A stretch of DNA of 64,000 nt from contig NZ_VUOE01000002.1 of NCBI RefSeq assembly GCF_008386635.1, positions 1,253,666 through 1,317,665 on the forward strand. Reading direction: 5' to 3'. Below the pieces are notes generated by a model. It worked only from the letters and a program-made list of their open reading frames with translations, made no database searches and was not told the DNA's origin. How positions within the stretch are numbered: the first letter of the stretch is position 1; each line of letters begins with the position of its first letter. Positions 1 to 9,247 of the stretch are shown here, in pieces. This DNA is from Maribacter flavus. Lineage in GTDB: Bacteria; Bacteroidota; Bacteroidia; Flavobacteriales; Flavobacteriaceae. A program made the position numbers and the translations under genes.

Positions 1-150
1 AATAAGTAAGTTTTAAATTGATGTTGGGTGACTTCGATAATAATGTACAGGGGAGGAATCATTACCTCATTAATTCTTTGCCTTTAGATGTTTATGAGGG
101 CTATTTGGTGGTTATAAGGTTATTTATAAAAATGGTGTCTATTCTCAAAA

Positions 151-447
151 TCACTTAGTGGCAATGGTCTTGTCATCGTCTTCACATTGAAGTATGGTAT
201 TAGGACCATTTCTCATTTGGAGACTTTTACTATTTCCATACTGTCCATTTTGGATATGGATAGTTTTCTCTATTTCGGTTTTCATTTCTGAAAACTTAGG
301 GTATTGATCTTCTTTTCTTGGTATCAAAATGGCCGTCATTCCCTCCCGCTCTTTAGTTGATGATAAATCAGAGACCTCTAATACTTTTGACACATATATA
401 GAAGCGACAAGTGCAGTGAACAAAAAAATTGACTTTTTCATGTCCAA
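151..447 (-). CDS. Small secreted protein of unknown function
   Basis: The 98-residue product starts with a lysine pair followed by a hydrophobic stretch (about residues 7-22), which reads as a signal peptide or N-terminal anchor. The rest is polar and charged, with one cysteine near the C-terminus. I do not recognise a family. No neighbour on the same strand is close enough to suggest an operon. It may be a lineage-specific exported protein; a spurious frame cannot be excluded because the surroundings are A/T-rich and non-coding. Confidence 0.4.
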   Translation of the reverse strand: MDMKKSIFLFTALVASIYVSKVLEVSDLSSTKEREGMTAILIPRKEDQYPKFSEMKTEIEKTIHIQNGQYGNSKSLQMRNGPNTILQCEDDDKTIATK

Positions 448-1356
448 ACATTTAGTAGGATTTTAAATGAATTCCGCCGAAATTTAAATCACCTCAAGAT
501 CAGTCGTTTATAGCGGTAATTTGGTTATTAGTCCGCATGTGATATCCAAGAAAGTTCTTTTACACCAGGCTTTTTGTTGCGTTTATGTTTCCAAAAGAAT
601 CACAATCTGCAATGTACTCTGAATAGGGCTCTTACTCCATAAAGGCAATGGGCATGTACCTTAAAACAGCACCTCATCATGGTGGCAATTGATAAAAAAT
701 CAATGGATTCCAAGAGATTGCTTTTCCCTTGGTATTTGATATGCACTTTTGAAGATCATCGTTAAGATTCGGTTTCTTTATCCTAAGAACGCTTTTGAAA
801 TAGATCTCCTTGTATCCCAAAGCCCGAATCCAAAAAACAGGTTTCATCGGGAGAACGGTCTTTTTTGTATACTTCTGACCACTCAAATTCCAAACTAAAG
901 GTAATGCAAATTCGAACGCAAAGAATTCTTTTATGTTAAATTTAGGAGAAATTCAAATTATTGATTATCAGAATATTTATTACGTAATTTTCTTTTTTGA
1001 ATCTTGAATGCCATGAGGACAGAGACAAGCTTAAGTCATACAAAATTAACGCATACTACCAATTAAATTTAACCAGTTGTTTTTTTCATATAATGGTCTT
1101 GGGTTTCTTCCTGAAACTAATTAGTTAAGGAGCCAAAACAAATGACACCAACTGAATTTTGCTAAAAAAAAAATTTGATGTATCCTTTTTTTCGCTTCCT
1201 TTGAATTTTGATTTAAGAGCCTATTCTACAATTAAAGGCCATTAATATGAAAAATAGGGTTTATGAGGATTGAGAATTCCAATTCTAAACTTTCGATTCT
1301 CAATTAACCTTAGCTCATTTAGTGTATCTTCCCATTTTGGTTTTATATGAAAATTC
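448..1356. other. Intergenic stretch, about 900 bases, no convincing gene
   Basis: This interval is A/T-rich and broken by stops in all frames. One 69-codon leftward frame (677-886) has no recognisable motif, no signal peptide and no neighbour, so I do not call it. No tRNA, hairpin with T-run or clear promoter was found, apart from a weak TATCTTCC at about 1325-1332 that could serve the rightward gene starting at 1357. Confidence 0.5.
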
Positions 1357-2688
1357 GTGAAAAATAAAAAGAAGGACCAACTGGCACTTTCCAAAAACGG
1401 ATTGCCACTTTCCCAGAAAAAAATATTGTTTGTCTCACGCTGGGGTGAAATCTTGGATGTGGCCCTTGCTGTAAAAAATGAGGGCCATCATGTAAAGCTG
1501 TTCATTGAGGAAAGGTCATGTCGTGAAATCGGCTATGGTTTTGTCCAAAAATCTGCAGATTGGAGGAAGCATATAGCTTGGGCGGATTACATTGTATTCG
1601 ACTATACAGGATATGGTGAAGAATGCGAGAAATTAAGGACCGAGGGAAAATTGGTCTTTGGGGGTTCCTCTTATACAGATAGTCTTGAATTGGACCGTAA
1701 TTTTGGTCAAGTAGAGCTTAAAAGGCACAAAATAAAGACTTTAGCGTCTAAAGATTTTTACTCTTTTTCTGATGCCATAGCCTATATCCAGACCCACCCG
1801 AATGCATACGTACTCAAACCCTCGGGCATTACCCAAGAACTTAAGCAGTTATTGTTTGTTGGCAATGATGACCGTGGCTTGGACGTAATCCGAATGCTCT
1901 TTGCCTACGAGAAATCGTGGGGTGATCGTTTTGGCACTTTTCAGTTACAAAATAAGGTTAAGGGCGTTGAGGTTTCTATTGGGGCTTACTTTAACGGAAG
2001 TAAGTTTTTACAACCTGTGAATATAACTTTTGAGCACAAAAAACTGTTTCCTAAAGAACTGGGGGTTTCCACTGGGGAAATGGGCACCAGTATGTTCTGG
2101 ACATTGGACTCCCCATTGTTCCAAAAGACATTGAAACCATTTGAAAGTACTTTGGCCCAGAAGAATTTTAGGGGACATATCGATGTAAACTGTATCGTCA
2201 ACGGAAATGGGATTTATCCTCTGGAGTTCACTTCTAGGTTTGGATTCCCCCAAGTTTTTATTCAGCGGGCAGGTCTTTCTGAACCTATAAGCGCGCTGTT
2301 AATGGGTGTTGCAGAAGGGACCAAAAACCAAATCCAAGTAAAAAAAGGGTTCCAGGTGGGTGCATATATTGTGGTACCCCCATTTCCATATGATGATAAA
2401 AAGACCTTTGAGCTTTTTTCAAAAGATGCTGTAATAGTGTTTAAAAAGGATCAGAAAGAAGGCGTGCATCCTATGCATGTAAAAATGGTGAACGAACAAT
2501 GGCTCATTACGGGGAATACCGGAATTGCGGTCTTGGTGACCGGTACCGGGATTACCATGCGTGACGCCCAGCGAAATATGTATAACAGAATGAAGAATGT
2601 CATTGTCAACAATGGATACTACCGTACCGATATTGGGGACCGATGGTTGGAAGATTCAGATAAATTATGGTCATGGGGTCTATTATAG
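1357..2688 (+). CDS. ATP-grasp enzyme, PurD-like (phosphoribosylamine-glycine ligase related)
   Basis: The 443-residue protein has an N-terminal Rossmann-like pre-ATP-grasp part (KKILFVSRWGE, about residues 21-110) and an ATP-grasp core (about 115-330) with YVLKPSG, a GVEVSIGAYF strand and IDVNCIVNGNGIYPLEFTSRFG, where acidic and Asn residues normally hold Mg-ATP. Length matches PurD (about 425), but the usual glycine-rich N-terminal GSGGREHA motif is absent and no pur genes are nearby, so the substrate is probably not phosphoribosylamine. The start used is GTG. The last 22 bases overlap the following GNAT gene, so the two are translationally coupled and probably act in one pathway, for example ligation then acetylation of a small molecule. 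Confidence 0.7.
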   Translation: MKNKKKDQLALSKNGLPLSQKKILFVSRWGEILDVALAVKNEGHHVKLFIEERSCREIGYGFVQKSADWRKHIAWADYIVFDYTGYGEECEKLRTEGKLVFGGSSYTDSLELDRNFGQVELKRHKIKTLASKDFYSFSDAIAYIQTHPNAYVLKPSGITQELKQLLFVGNDDRGLDVIRMLFAYEKSWGDRFGTFQLQNKVKGVEVSIGAYFNGSKFLQPVNITFEHKKLFPKELGVSTGEMGTSMFWTLDSPLFQKTLKPFESTLAQKNFRGHIDVNCIVNGNGIYPLEFTSRFGFPQVFIQRAGLSEPISALLMGVAEGTKNQIQVKKGFQVGAYIVVPPFPYDDKKTFELFSKDAVIVFKKDQKEGVHPMHVKMVNEQWLITGNTGIAVLVTGTGITMRDAQRNMYNRMKNVIVNNGYYRTDIGDRWLEDSDKLWSWGLL

Positions 2689-3185
2689 ATTTATGCCAAA
2701 ACAATAGGCAATTTCTAAAGTGGCAAGGTCCATTGGATCAATTCTTGGCGGCAATGCCAGAAGAATGGCACTGGGATTTCTTCATTTACATGGATAATGC
2801 TAAGGACTGTATAGAGCTATTCGCCATAACAGTGGATGACCAAATTGTGTCAGGAGGAATGGTATTTAAAGGGCTGCCCCCTGAAATGAAAATTTTTGAG
2901 AGGGAAGTGGAACATTACCCAGAAAACGGTTATTTATATATTGGATTTCTATTTGTAGTACCAGAATATAGGGGACAGGATATAGGTAGCACTTGGCTGG
3001 AATGTATTAGAGCCCTGTATGGTGAAAAAGGATTCTGGCTTACTGTTGAAGAACCTGGCTTAGTTGGGTTTTATGAAAAAAACGGATTCAAATGGACCAG
3101 CACCCTAAAACGGGGACCTATTATCGAAGAGCTATTGATATTGGAACCATTGAAGCATATGGGGGTTGAAAAAGCCACTTGTTAA
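2667..3185 (+). CDS. GNAT-family N-acetyltransferase
   Basis: 172 residues. The region around residues 90-120 (YLYIGFLFVVPEYRGQDIGS) is the GNAT beta4-alpha3 segment; RGQDIGS fits the acetyl-CoA pyrophosphate loop (R/Q-x-x-G-x-G/A) with the last glycine changed to serine. GFYEKNGFKW near residue 134 is the typical C-terminal GNAT signature. It overlaps the end of the upstream ATP-grasp gene by 22 bases, so it is almost certainly co-expressed with it. Its acceptor is unknown. The first Met codons (MVMGS) are ambiguous; the protein could start two codons later. Confidence 0.75.
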   Translation: MVMGSIIDLCQNNRQFLKWQGPLDQFLAAMPEEWHWDFFIYMDNAKDCIELFAITVDDQIVSGGMVFKGLPPEMKIFEREVEHYPENGYLYIGFLFVVPEYRGQDIGSTWLECIRALYGEKGFWLTVEEPGLVGFYEKNGFKWTSTLKRGPIIEELLILEPLKHMGVEKATC

Positions 3186-3301
3186 TAAGTTCTTTATTTC
3201 TTAGTAAGATTATTGGCATGAAGAAAAAATCAACTTCTGGAAAAACCATGGTCCAATCTTGCCCAACTTATCACTGAAAATCAGTTTGGCAAAACGGTAG
3301 G

Positions 3302-4255
3302 TCACGTTCCCAGGTATTTCAAAAAATAGGCCATCAGGATACTAACTATCAAACCTATGTTCACCTTGGCAAAATCCTTTCCAATGACCCTATAGGCAGA
3401 TTTCATTTCCTTTTTCTTCAAAGAATAGTTGAGGGCCAATTCCCTACCGGCCAAAATACCTACGAAGGCCCAGGTAGTGCTCATGGGAACATTCGTAAAG
3501 TTCCCAAAGCCCATTAGAAGAAGGCCGTAGCACAGGTCGATAATTGTAGCGGATCGTATATTTTGTGTGTTCATTTTCTTGCTTACCACCTCTTGGATTC
3601 TTCCCCCTCTATTTCTAAATGTATAGGCCATCAAGCCCAAAATCACCAGTAAGGAAATCAATAGTTCGTTCAGGTCAAGTCTTCTGGGCAAGAAGACAAA
3701 AATATTGGCAAAATCCTGGATGAGCCATTGTGTCCAAAGAAATGCTGTGGAAATCCATTGCGCCGCCAACCAAAACCTTTTTCGTTTTTTGATATCCATG
3801 AGACGTAACGAAGCCTTGGATTCAAGGGTCCTTGCAAGAACGATATATAGAAGGAATGCTAGAACAAAGGCCAGAACATATCCCATGAGCGATTTCAAGA
3901 GCATCTTTTCGATCACCTGCGTTGAGGAAAAGACACTTAAAATCATGAAGGTGGTACTAACAGGAATGCCGTATCGGGTAATAATCAATAAAGACAACGG
4001 TGCAATCAGATACCACCAATGCAATTGTTCCGGAAGGGGAATCTGGTCCAATCTACCAAAGGAAACGTCCCCGTTATATTGTACATAGCCCACAACCAGG
4101 GTAATCAGCAAAATTATACCGGCAAATCCCCACAGAACATACCAAGGTCGCTTATGGTTTGAAGACAGGAAGGTACCCAACGTCTGAATGATATCATTGC
4201 CAATTACGGCATAGGCGGCAATGAGAAAGCCCAAATAACCAACAATAGCATCCAT
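3302..4255 (-). CDS. PiT-family-like membrane transporter
   Basis: 317 residues with about 8-9 hydrophobic segments. Two inverted-repeat signatures of the inorganic phosphate transporter (PiT) family are visible: GNDIIQTLG near residues 19-27 followed by GIPVSTT at 96-102, and FTNVPMSTTWAF near 255-266. In PiT proteins the paired asparagine and PxSTTH motifs line the phosphate/cation site; here the histidine after STT is replaced by Phe or Trp, so specificity may differ. The protein is shorter than usual PiT (about 400 or more). It faces the GNAT gene convergently and no pho gene is adjacent. Function as a phosphate carrier is an inference. Confidence 0.6.
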   Translation of the reverse strand: MDAIVGYLGFLIAAYAVIGNDIIQTLGTFLSSNHKRPWYVLWGFAGIILLITLVVGYVQYNGDVSFGRLDQIPLPEQLHWWYLIAPLSLLIITRYGIPVSTTFMILSVFSSTQVIEKMLLKSLMGYVLAFVLAFLLYIVLARTLESKASLRLMDIKKRKRFWLAAQWISTAFLWTQWLIQDFANIFVFLPRRLDLNELLISLLVILGLMAYTFRNRGGRIQEVVSKKMNTQNIRSATIIDLCYGLLLMGFGNFTNVPMSTTWAFVGILAGRELALNYSLKKKEMKSAYRVIGKDFAKVNIGLIVSILMAYFLKYLGT

Positions 4256-4796
4256 AGTTCAAATTTGATACAAAGTAAATAAACACTGGAATGTCAAATT
4301 TTTTCTACCCTATATTCTAAAAACAATTAACAATTCCTTAACGAAAGATAATCTACCTTTAACTCAAATTTCGGGTCAGGTGGGTTTCATTAAACTCCTT
4401 TTGTTTGTGCACGTTCTGTGGACATTTAACCAACAATGCCCCACTCTTCATTTTTCTAAAAATACAAAGGATTTTAAGCCAAAATATGAATACGCGCATG
4501 AGAGGTCGCAGCATTTTACGTACCAATTGCATGATTCCCATTTAGTAAGTTTACCAAGTCAAGCAAGCCACAAGCCAAAGATCGAGTTCAAATACTCCGT
4601 AAATACCTCAATTGTTTTTTCATTCTTTTCTGAAAAAGTAAAAAAGCCGTTAAAAACGGTAAAGGCAATAAGTGTCTTTTACGAAAGACAACTACTTTAT
4701 CCCTTCCATAGTTTTCCTTGACGTAGCAATCCTTGTACTACACAAGAAGCTTATACAAAAGGATTTTTAACATTTATATAATTCAAAACAAAAACT
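4256..4796. other. Intergenic stretch, about 540 bases
   Basis: It lies between the divergent PiT-like gene and the membrane-anchored protein at 4797. Overlapping frames exist on both strands (113 codons rightward at 4380-4721, 60 leftward at 4359-4541). Neither has a motif, and the leftward one is very rich in Lys, Arg, Leu and Met. A short palindromic stretch, gccgttaaaaacggt, occurs near 4648-4662 without a clear T-run. The interval probably holds promoters for both flanking genes. Confidence 0.4.
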
Positions 4797-5306
4797 ATGG
4801 ACTTTTCAATGGGCCTTGTGTCCGCAATCGTAACGGCCTCGATTTTTATGCCGTTCTTCTATGCCGCCTATTTGGGCAAGCAACAACAGAAAATAATAAA
4901 CAAAGTATTCAAACAAGAGATTGATCTTTTTGGATACTCTTTCGATGACCTTGAACAATGGCGAAACAATTTGATTGGTTGGGACAACACCCATTCAATT
5001 TTGGTGTATATGCGCTATTCCTCAAATGTTTTGGATAAACAGGAAATACTAATTTCCAAAATAGTGGATTGCAATGTTTTGGTTGAAGATAGGAAAGTAC
5101 GAAGAAATGGAAAGATAGATTCCACCCTTCTAAAAGTTGACCTAAGACTTGAAATATCAAAGAGAAAAGAAAATGTAATATTTCTTAACTTCTATGATTG
5201 TTATGGCAACTACATGGAAGACCATGAGATCGCTAGGGCAGAAAAGTGGAAGAAACTGATCCTGAGAAATTGCACACCACAAAGGCCCTTAAAATCCGCA
5301 GCCTAA
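4797..5306 (+). CDS. Membrane-anchored protein of unknown function
   Basis: 169 residues. Residues 4-27 form one hydrophobic helix, followed by a basic/glutamine patch (GKQQQK) and a soluble part of about 140 residues with alternating charged and beta-prone stretches. I recognise no family. The gene ends 21 bases before the NhaD antiporter on the same strand, so co-transcription is likely and a role linked to ion homeostasis is possible. The start at 4797 puts the hydrophobic segment at the extreme N-terminus, which fits a signal anchor. Confidence 0.55.
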   Translation: MDFSMGLVSAIVTASIFMPFFYAAYLGKQQQKIINKVFKQEIDLFGYSFDDLEQWRNNLIGWDNTHSILVYMRYSSNVLDKQEILISKIVDCNVLVEDRKVRRNGKIDSTLLKVDLRLEISKRKENVIFLNFYDCYGNYMEDHEIARAEKWKKLILRNCTPQRPLKSAA

Positions 5307-5327
5307 AACTTTTCATTATCTCTTAAT

Positions 5328-6593
5328 ATGACAATACCTTTGGTTATCATCATCTTTATAGTTGGGTATCTTCTTATTGCCTTGGAGCATAAAATTCATG
5401 TTAATAAAGCGGCCACTGCCTTGTTCATCGGCGTAGTTTTATGGGTCATTTTGGCTCTAAATGTAGAAAGTTCTACGGTCTTCAGTGATTTAGCGCATCA
5501 CTTTGAACAAATAGCGGAAATCCTATTTTTTCTTTTGGGTGCCATGACCATTGTAGAACTGATCGATGTGCACCATGGGTTTGAAATCGTTCAAAACTTC
5601 ATTCGTACTAAAAGCAGGATTTATCTTCTATGGATTTTGGCCTTTGTGACTTTCTTTCTTTCCGCAGTACTCGATAACATGACTACCACCATAGTAATGG
5701 TTGCATTATTGAAAAAGCTATTCTCCAAGACGGATGATCGGTGGTTTTTCGCTGGCTTTGTAATTATTGCAGCGAATGCAGGTGGTGCCTGGTCCCCCAT
5801 CGGGGATGTCACCACTATTATGCTATGGAATGCCAATTATGTCAGTTCCTTTGAAATCTTAAAGACAGTATTTCTACCAAGCTTGGCATCACTACTTCTG
5901 CCTTTGATATTCACGGGCTTTTCAGGTTCCAAGGTCTTTCATGGAACTCTGGAGGCTGATAACCGCCAGATTAATTCTATCAATTCAAAGGATGGTAAAT
6001 TTATATTGATACTGGGGGTGCTGTTACTTTTGTTTGTTCCTGTTTTTAAAAGCTATACCCACTTGCCACCATTTATGGGAATGTTGTTTGCCCTATCGAT
6101 ATTATGGTTGGTCACCGAGGTTTTACATCGAAAAAAGGATAAAGAGACCCAACGCCAATATTCGGTTGCTGAAACACTAAGGCGAATAGACACGCCTAGT
6201 GTGTTGTTCTTTCTGGGAATCTTATTAGCGGTTTCATCGCTTGAATCCCTTGGGGTTTTGGAAAGTTTTGGAAAATCGATGGAGCAAAACTTTGGTAATT
6301 TTTATGTCTCCAATGCATTTCTTGGCCTTTTATCAGCTGTTATTGACAACGTTCCCCTGGTTGCGGGCGCCATGGGCATGTATTTATTTGATGTGTATCC
6401 TCCCGACCACGCTTTTTGGACTTTTCTCGCCTATTGCGCCGGTACGGGCGGAAGTACGTTGATTATTGGTTCGGCAGCAGGGGTGGCTGCAATGGGCCTT
6501 TTGAACATAGACTTTCTATGGTACGTTAAACGGTTTTCGCTCTTAGCCCTGATGGGATATGTGGCCGGCATTTTGGTATATCTCATCCAATGA
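5328..6593 (+). CDS. nhaD: NhaD-type Na+/H+ antiporter
   Basis: 421 residues with about 12 membrane spans, the normal size for the NhaD family of the ion transporter (ArsB/NhaD) superfamily. Signatures include FLSAVLDNMTTTIVM (about 105-119), NAGGAWSPIGDVTTIMLW (about 144-161), SAVIDNVPLVAGAMGM in the second half, and GTGGSTLIIGSAAGVAAMG near the C-terminus. The repeated D-N-x-T/P elements carry the conserved acidic residues used for Na+ binding. It should exchange cytoplasmic Na+ for protons, which fits a marine cell. The upstream anchored protein is 21 bases away. A hairpin at 6611-6642 follows. Confidence 0.85.
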   Translation: MTIPLVIIIFIVGYLLIALEHKIHVNKAATALFIGVVLWVILALNVESSTVFSDLAHHFEQIAEILFFLLGAMTIVELIDVHHGFEIVQNFIRTKSRIYLLWILAFVTFFLSAVLDNMTTTIVMVALLKKLFSKTDDRWFFAGFVIIAANAGGAWSPIGDVTTIMLWNANYVSSFEILKTVFLPSLASLLLPLIFTGFSGSKVFHGTLEADNRQINSINSKDGKFILILGVLLLLFVPVFKSYTHLPPFMGMLFALSILWLVTEVLHRKKDKETQRQYSVAETLRRIDTPSVLFFLGILLAVSSLESLGVLESFGKSMEQNFGNFYVSNAFLGLLSAVIDNVPLVAGAMGMYLFDVYPPDHAFWTFLAYCAGTGGSTLIIGSAAGVAAMGLLNIDFLWYVKRFSLLALMGYVAGILVYLIQ

Positions 6594-6610
6594 CTAAGAA
6601 AGATTTACAT

Positions 6611-6642
6611 AAGGTGACCCCAGGGGCACTTTTGGTCACCTT
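6611..6642 (+). terminator. Hairpin after nhaD
   Basis: AAGGTGACC and GGTCACCTT form a perfect 9-base-pair stem with a 14-base loop, 17 bases after the nhaD stop. There is no T-run directly after it, so it may be a weak terminator or a 3' end stabiliser. Confidence 0.45.
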
Positions 6643-6669
6643 GGGAATCGTTAAAAACAAAAAAATACG

Positions 6670-7455
6670 TTGAAACAACTTCTCAGAAAAAAACTTTGGC
6701 GCAGCTCCAGGCAGAATCGAAGCAATCATACCTAAAAAGGTCTTTGGCAGTTTTTGACCTGACCTTGCTCGGTATCGGTGCCATTATCGGCACGGGAATT
6801 ATTGTACTTACCGGGGAGGCCGCTGCAGGTACCGAACATGCCATGGGCGCTGGCCCCGCGCTTACCATTTCATTTGTGATCACCGGCCTGGCCTGTCTAT
6901 TCGCGGCACTTTGTTATGCAGAATTTGCTTCGATGATTCCGGTATCAGGTAGTGCCTATACCTATGCCTACAACTCATTCGGCTAACTGATTGCCTGGAT
7001 CATCGGTTGGGATTTGGTATTGGAATAATCCGTTGGCAATGTAGCCGTTGCCATTGGTTGGTCAGGCTACTTTAAGAATTTATTGGATGGTTTTGGCCTT
7101 TACCTTCCTGGTTGGATTATTGCCCCTACAGGCACGAATATGATACAACTGCCATCTGTTGCATGGACAGAGATGACTCCAGATCTTATTTCGAAATTTG
7201 GGGAAATTGTAAACACCATGCCCCAGGTTACATCAATCCTTAATCTACCCGCTTTGGTAGTCACAATTGCTGTTACTCTACTACTTTACATTGGTATCAA
7301 AGAATCGGCCAAGGTCAATGCAACCTTGGTCATTGTCAAATTGGTGTTGATCGGGCTCTTTCTCTGGTTCGGCCTTCCCCATTTTAATCCCTCTGAGCAT
7401 TGGAAAGATTTTGCACCCAATGGCTGGCAGGGCATTATGACAGGTGCAGCTCCAA
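6670..7455 (+). pseudogene. Decayed APC-family amino-acid permease, 5' half only
   Basis: The reading matches the N-terminal half of YfnA/CAT-type permeases: KTLAQLQAES, LTLLGIGAIIGTGIIVLTGEAAAG, then SGSAYTYAYNSFG. It carries several lesions. A TTG start at 6670 reads MKQLLRKK and fits only if an eighth A is restored in the A7 run at 6687-6693. TAA stops interrupt the frame at 6984-6986 (expected Glu of GELIAW) and 7026-7028 (expected Tyr of LEYSVGN). After GIMTGAA (about 7446) homology ends, where a working permease would continue for about 250 residues. The 3' half is replaced by mobilisation-type sequence. The gene cannot make a transporter. Confidence 0.8.
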
Positions 7456-7689
7456 GGCTTTCGGTTCGAATTTCAAGGGCAAAGCTTTAAGGGCAGTGAA
7501 ATCAACCGGAATATGTCCATGGCCGGAATTGGTAGGGAATTGACACAATACAACACCCCACAGAAAATCGTTTCGACAAAGAACACCATCAAAATATTGG
7601 ACAAAGTGGTGCCGGTTCCCGAAAAGCTCTTAGCATCCTTTGTTAAAAAGGCAATCAGAAAATCCATCGACATTGGAATGGGCATTTAA
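7444..7689 (+). pseudogene. C-terminal fragment, probably of a MobP-like relaxase
   Basis: This frame of up to 81 codons begins where the permease homology stops. It contains QGQSFKGSEINRNMS, like the tail of the relaxase/mobilisation nuclease proteins of Flavobacteria as I remember them, followed by a basic segment ending at a TAA just before the next gene. No catalytic histidine triad is present, so at best this is a tail fragment. The following coiled-coil gene is the sort of partner found after such relaxases. The family assignment is from memory and needs a profile search. Confidence 0.4.
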
Positions 7690-7701
7690 ATTTAAAGTGA
7701 T

Positions 7702-8157
7702 ATGAACAAACTTGAAACCATCACACAACTATTGGTAAACGAGCTGACCGACTTTGATAAGAACGTACAACAATTAAGCGACCAAATGGAAAGGGCTGAA
7801 TCTCTTCGGGTTAAATTCGATGTGGCACCTATTAAAGGTTTAATCTTACAGTTGGAAGAATTGAGCAAACGTGAAAAGGAAAGAAGTGAACACTACCTGG
7901 ACCGTTTGAAACGTAACCTAAAACAGGCCAAAATCTATCCGAAATGGACGGTTGTCACCTTCATGGTATTCTATGGAATTTCATTATCAACCGGGTTCTA
8001 TGCCTACATGTTAAAATCAGATATGGAGAATGAAAAAAATGAGGCTTTTTTGCAGGGTGAAAGAAATGGAATAATGCATTTAGAACAGTTTTTAAAAGAA
8101 ACACCTGGTGCAACTAAACTTTACGACGAATGGCGCATTCATAAAAGCAAAAAGTAG
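7702..8157 (+). CDS. Coiled-coil, membrane-anchored mobilisation accessory protein (DUF6730-like)
   Basis: 151 residues: MNKLETITQLLVNEL, then a long heptad-like helical region (about 18-85, rich in Glu, Lys and Leu), one membrane span (about 95-113, VVTFMVFYGISLSTGFYAYM), and a charged tail. The layout resembles the small DUF6730-type protein found after relaxase genes in Flavobacteria. It lies 12 bases after the relaxase-like fragment, so it is probably an intact leftover of the same element and likely has no partner here. It converges with the ACR3 gene. Confidence 0.5.
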   Translation: MNKLETITQLLVNELTDFDKNVQQLSDQMERAESLRVKFDVAPIKGLILQLEELSKREKERSEHYLDRLKRNLKQAKIYPKWTVVTFMVFYGISLSTGFYAYMLKSDMENEKNEAFLQGERNGIMHLEQFLKETPGATKLYDEWRIHKSKK

Positions 8158-8189
8158 ATTATCGTGAAAATCCGAATAGAAAGCTATTC

Positions 8190-9245
8190 TCATTTTACTA
8201 CCGTACTTGGTTTTTCGTAGTATTTTTTCCGCAACCAAAATGCCACCCGTACTAATAAAATCAATGCGGGAACTTCAACCAAAGGACCGATAACACCTGC
8301 AAACGCTTGTCCTGAGTTAAGCCCAAAGACCGCAATAGCAACCGCAATAGCCAGTTCAAAGTTATTTCCTGCTGCGGTGAAGGCTACCGATGCTGTTTTG
8401 TCATACTCCGCACCCATCGCTTTAGTAAAGAAAAAGCCGATAATGAACATCACCGTAAAATAGACTAACAATGGAATCGCAATGATGACTACATCCATTG
8501 GTATTTCAACAATCAGTTCACCTTTAAGTGAAAACATTACTATAATAGTAAACAATAACGCAATAAGGGTTAAGGGTGAAATGGTAGGTATAAATTTTTT
8601 GGTGTACCATTCTTCTCCTTTTAGTTTCACCAAAACCAATCTGCTTAAAATACCCATCAAGAATGGAATACCTAAATAGATAGCAACACTTTCTGCAATT
8701 GTTGCAATTGAAATATCTACAATAGCTCCTTCAAACCCATATAATGGTGGTAGCTTGGTTATAAACAACCAAGCATAAAAACTATAGGCAAAAACTTGAA
8801 AAATGCTGTTTAAGGCAACTAAACCTGCACCGTATTCACTATTTCCTTCGGCTAGGTCGTTCCATACCAAAACCATCGCAATGCAACGTGCCAACCCAAT
8901 AAGGATTAACCCAACCATATATTCAGGATAATCACGTAAAAAGGTAATTGCCAAGATGAACATTAAAACTGGACCAATAACCCAGTTAAGAATTAAGGAA
9001 ATGGAAAGTATTTTTACATTTTTGAATACTTTGGGCAGTAAGGCATAATTTACTTTAGCCAAAGGCGGATACATCATAATAATTAAGCCGATTGCAATTG
9101 GAATGTTGGTTGTACCTGAACTAAAGCTATTAATGACATTAGGAACGCTTGGGATAAAATATCCTAAACCTACTCCTAAAGCCATTGCAATAAATATCCA
9201 TAAGGTTAGATTTTTATCTAAAAAACTTAATTTTTTTGCCGCCAT
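8190..9245 (-). CDS. acr3: ACR3-family arsenite efflux permease
   Basis: 351 residues with ten predicted spans, the normal size for ACR3. The signature [18 protein letters not shown] near residues 113-130 contains the conserved cysteine and the R-C-x-A-M-V-x-V-W pattern needed for As(III) transport. [20 protein letters not shown] near the C-terminus is the second conserved block. It exports arsenite made by the reductase encoded just upstream. It is the last gene of the leftward ars operon; the start is 2 bases after the stop of the phosphatase-type reductase gene. Confidence 0.93.
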   Translation of the reverse strand: MAAKKLSFLDKNLTLWIFIAMALGVGLGYFIPSVPNVINSFSSGTTNIPIAIGLIIMMYPPLAKVNYALLPKVFKNVKILSISLILNWVIGPVLMFILAITFLRDYPEYMVGLILIGLARCIAMVLVWNDLAEGNSEYGAGLVALNSIFQVFAYSFYAWLFITKLPPLYGFEGAIVDISIATIAESVAIYLGIPFLMGILSRLVLVKLKGEEWYTKKFIPTISPLTLIALLFTIIVMFSLKGELIVEIPMDVVIIAIPLLVYFTVMFIIGFFFTKAMGAEYDKTASVAFTAAGNNFELAIAVAIAVFGLNSGQAFAGVIGPLVEVPALILLVRVAFWLRKKYYEKPSTVVK

Positions 9246-9247
9246 AG

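Noticed and set aside
677..886. 69-codon leftward frame
   Set aside because: No motif, no ATG-supported context and flanked by non-coding sequence on both sides.
3705..4088. 127-codon rightward frame inside the PiT-like gene
   Set aside because: It is antisense to a well-supported membrane protein and has no family features.
4359..4721. Overlapping frames of 113 (plus) and 60 (minus) codons
   Set aside because: Neither has a domain, signal peptide or neighbour; composition looks like random A/T-rich DNA.
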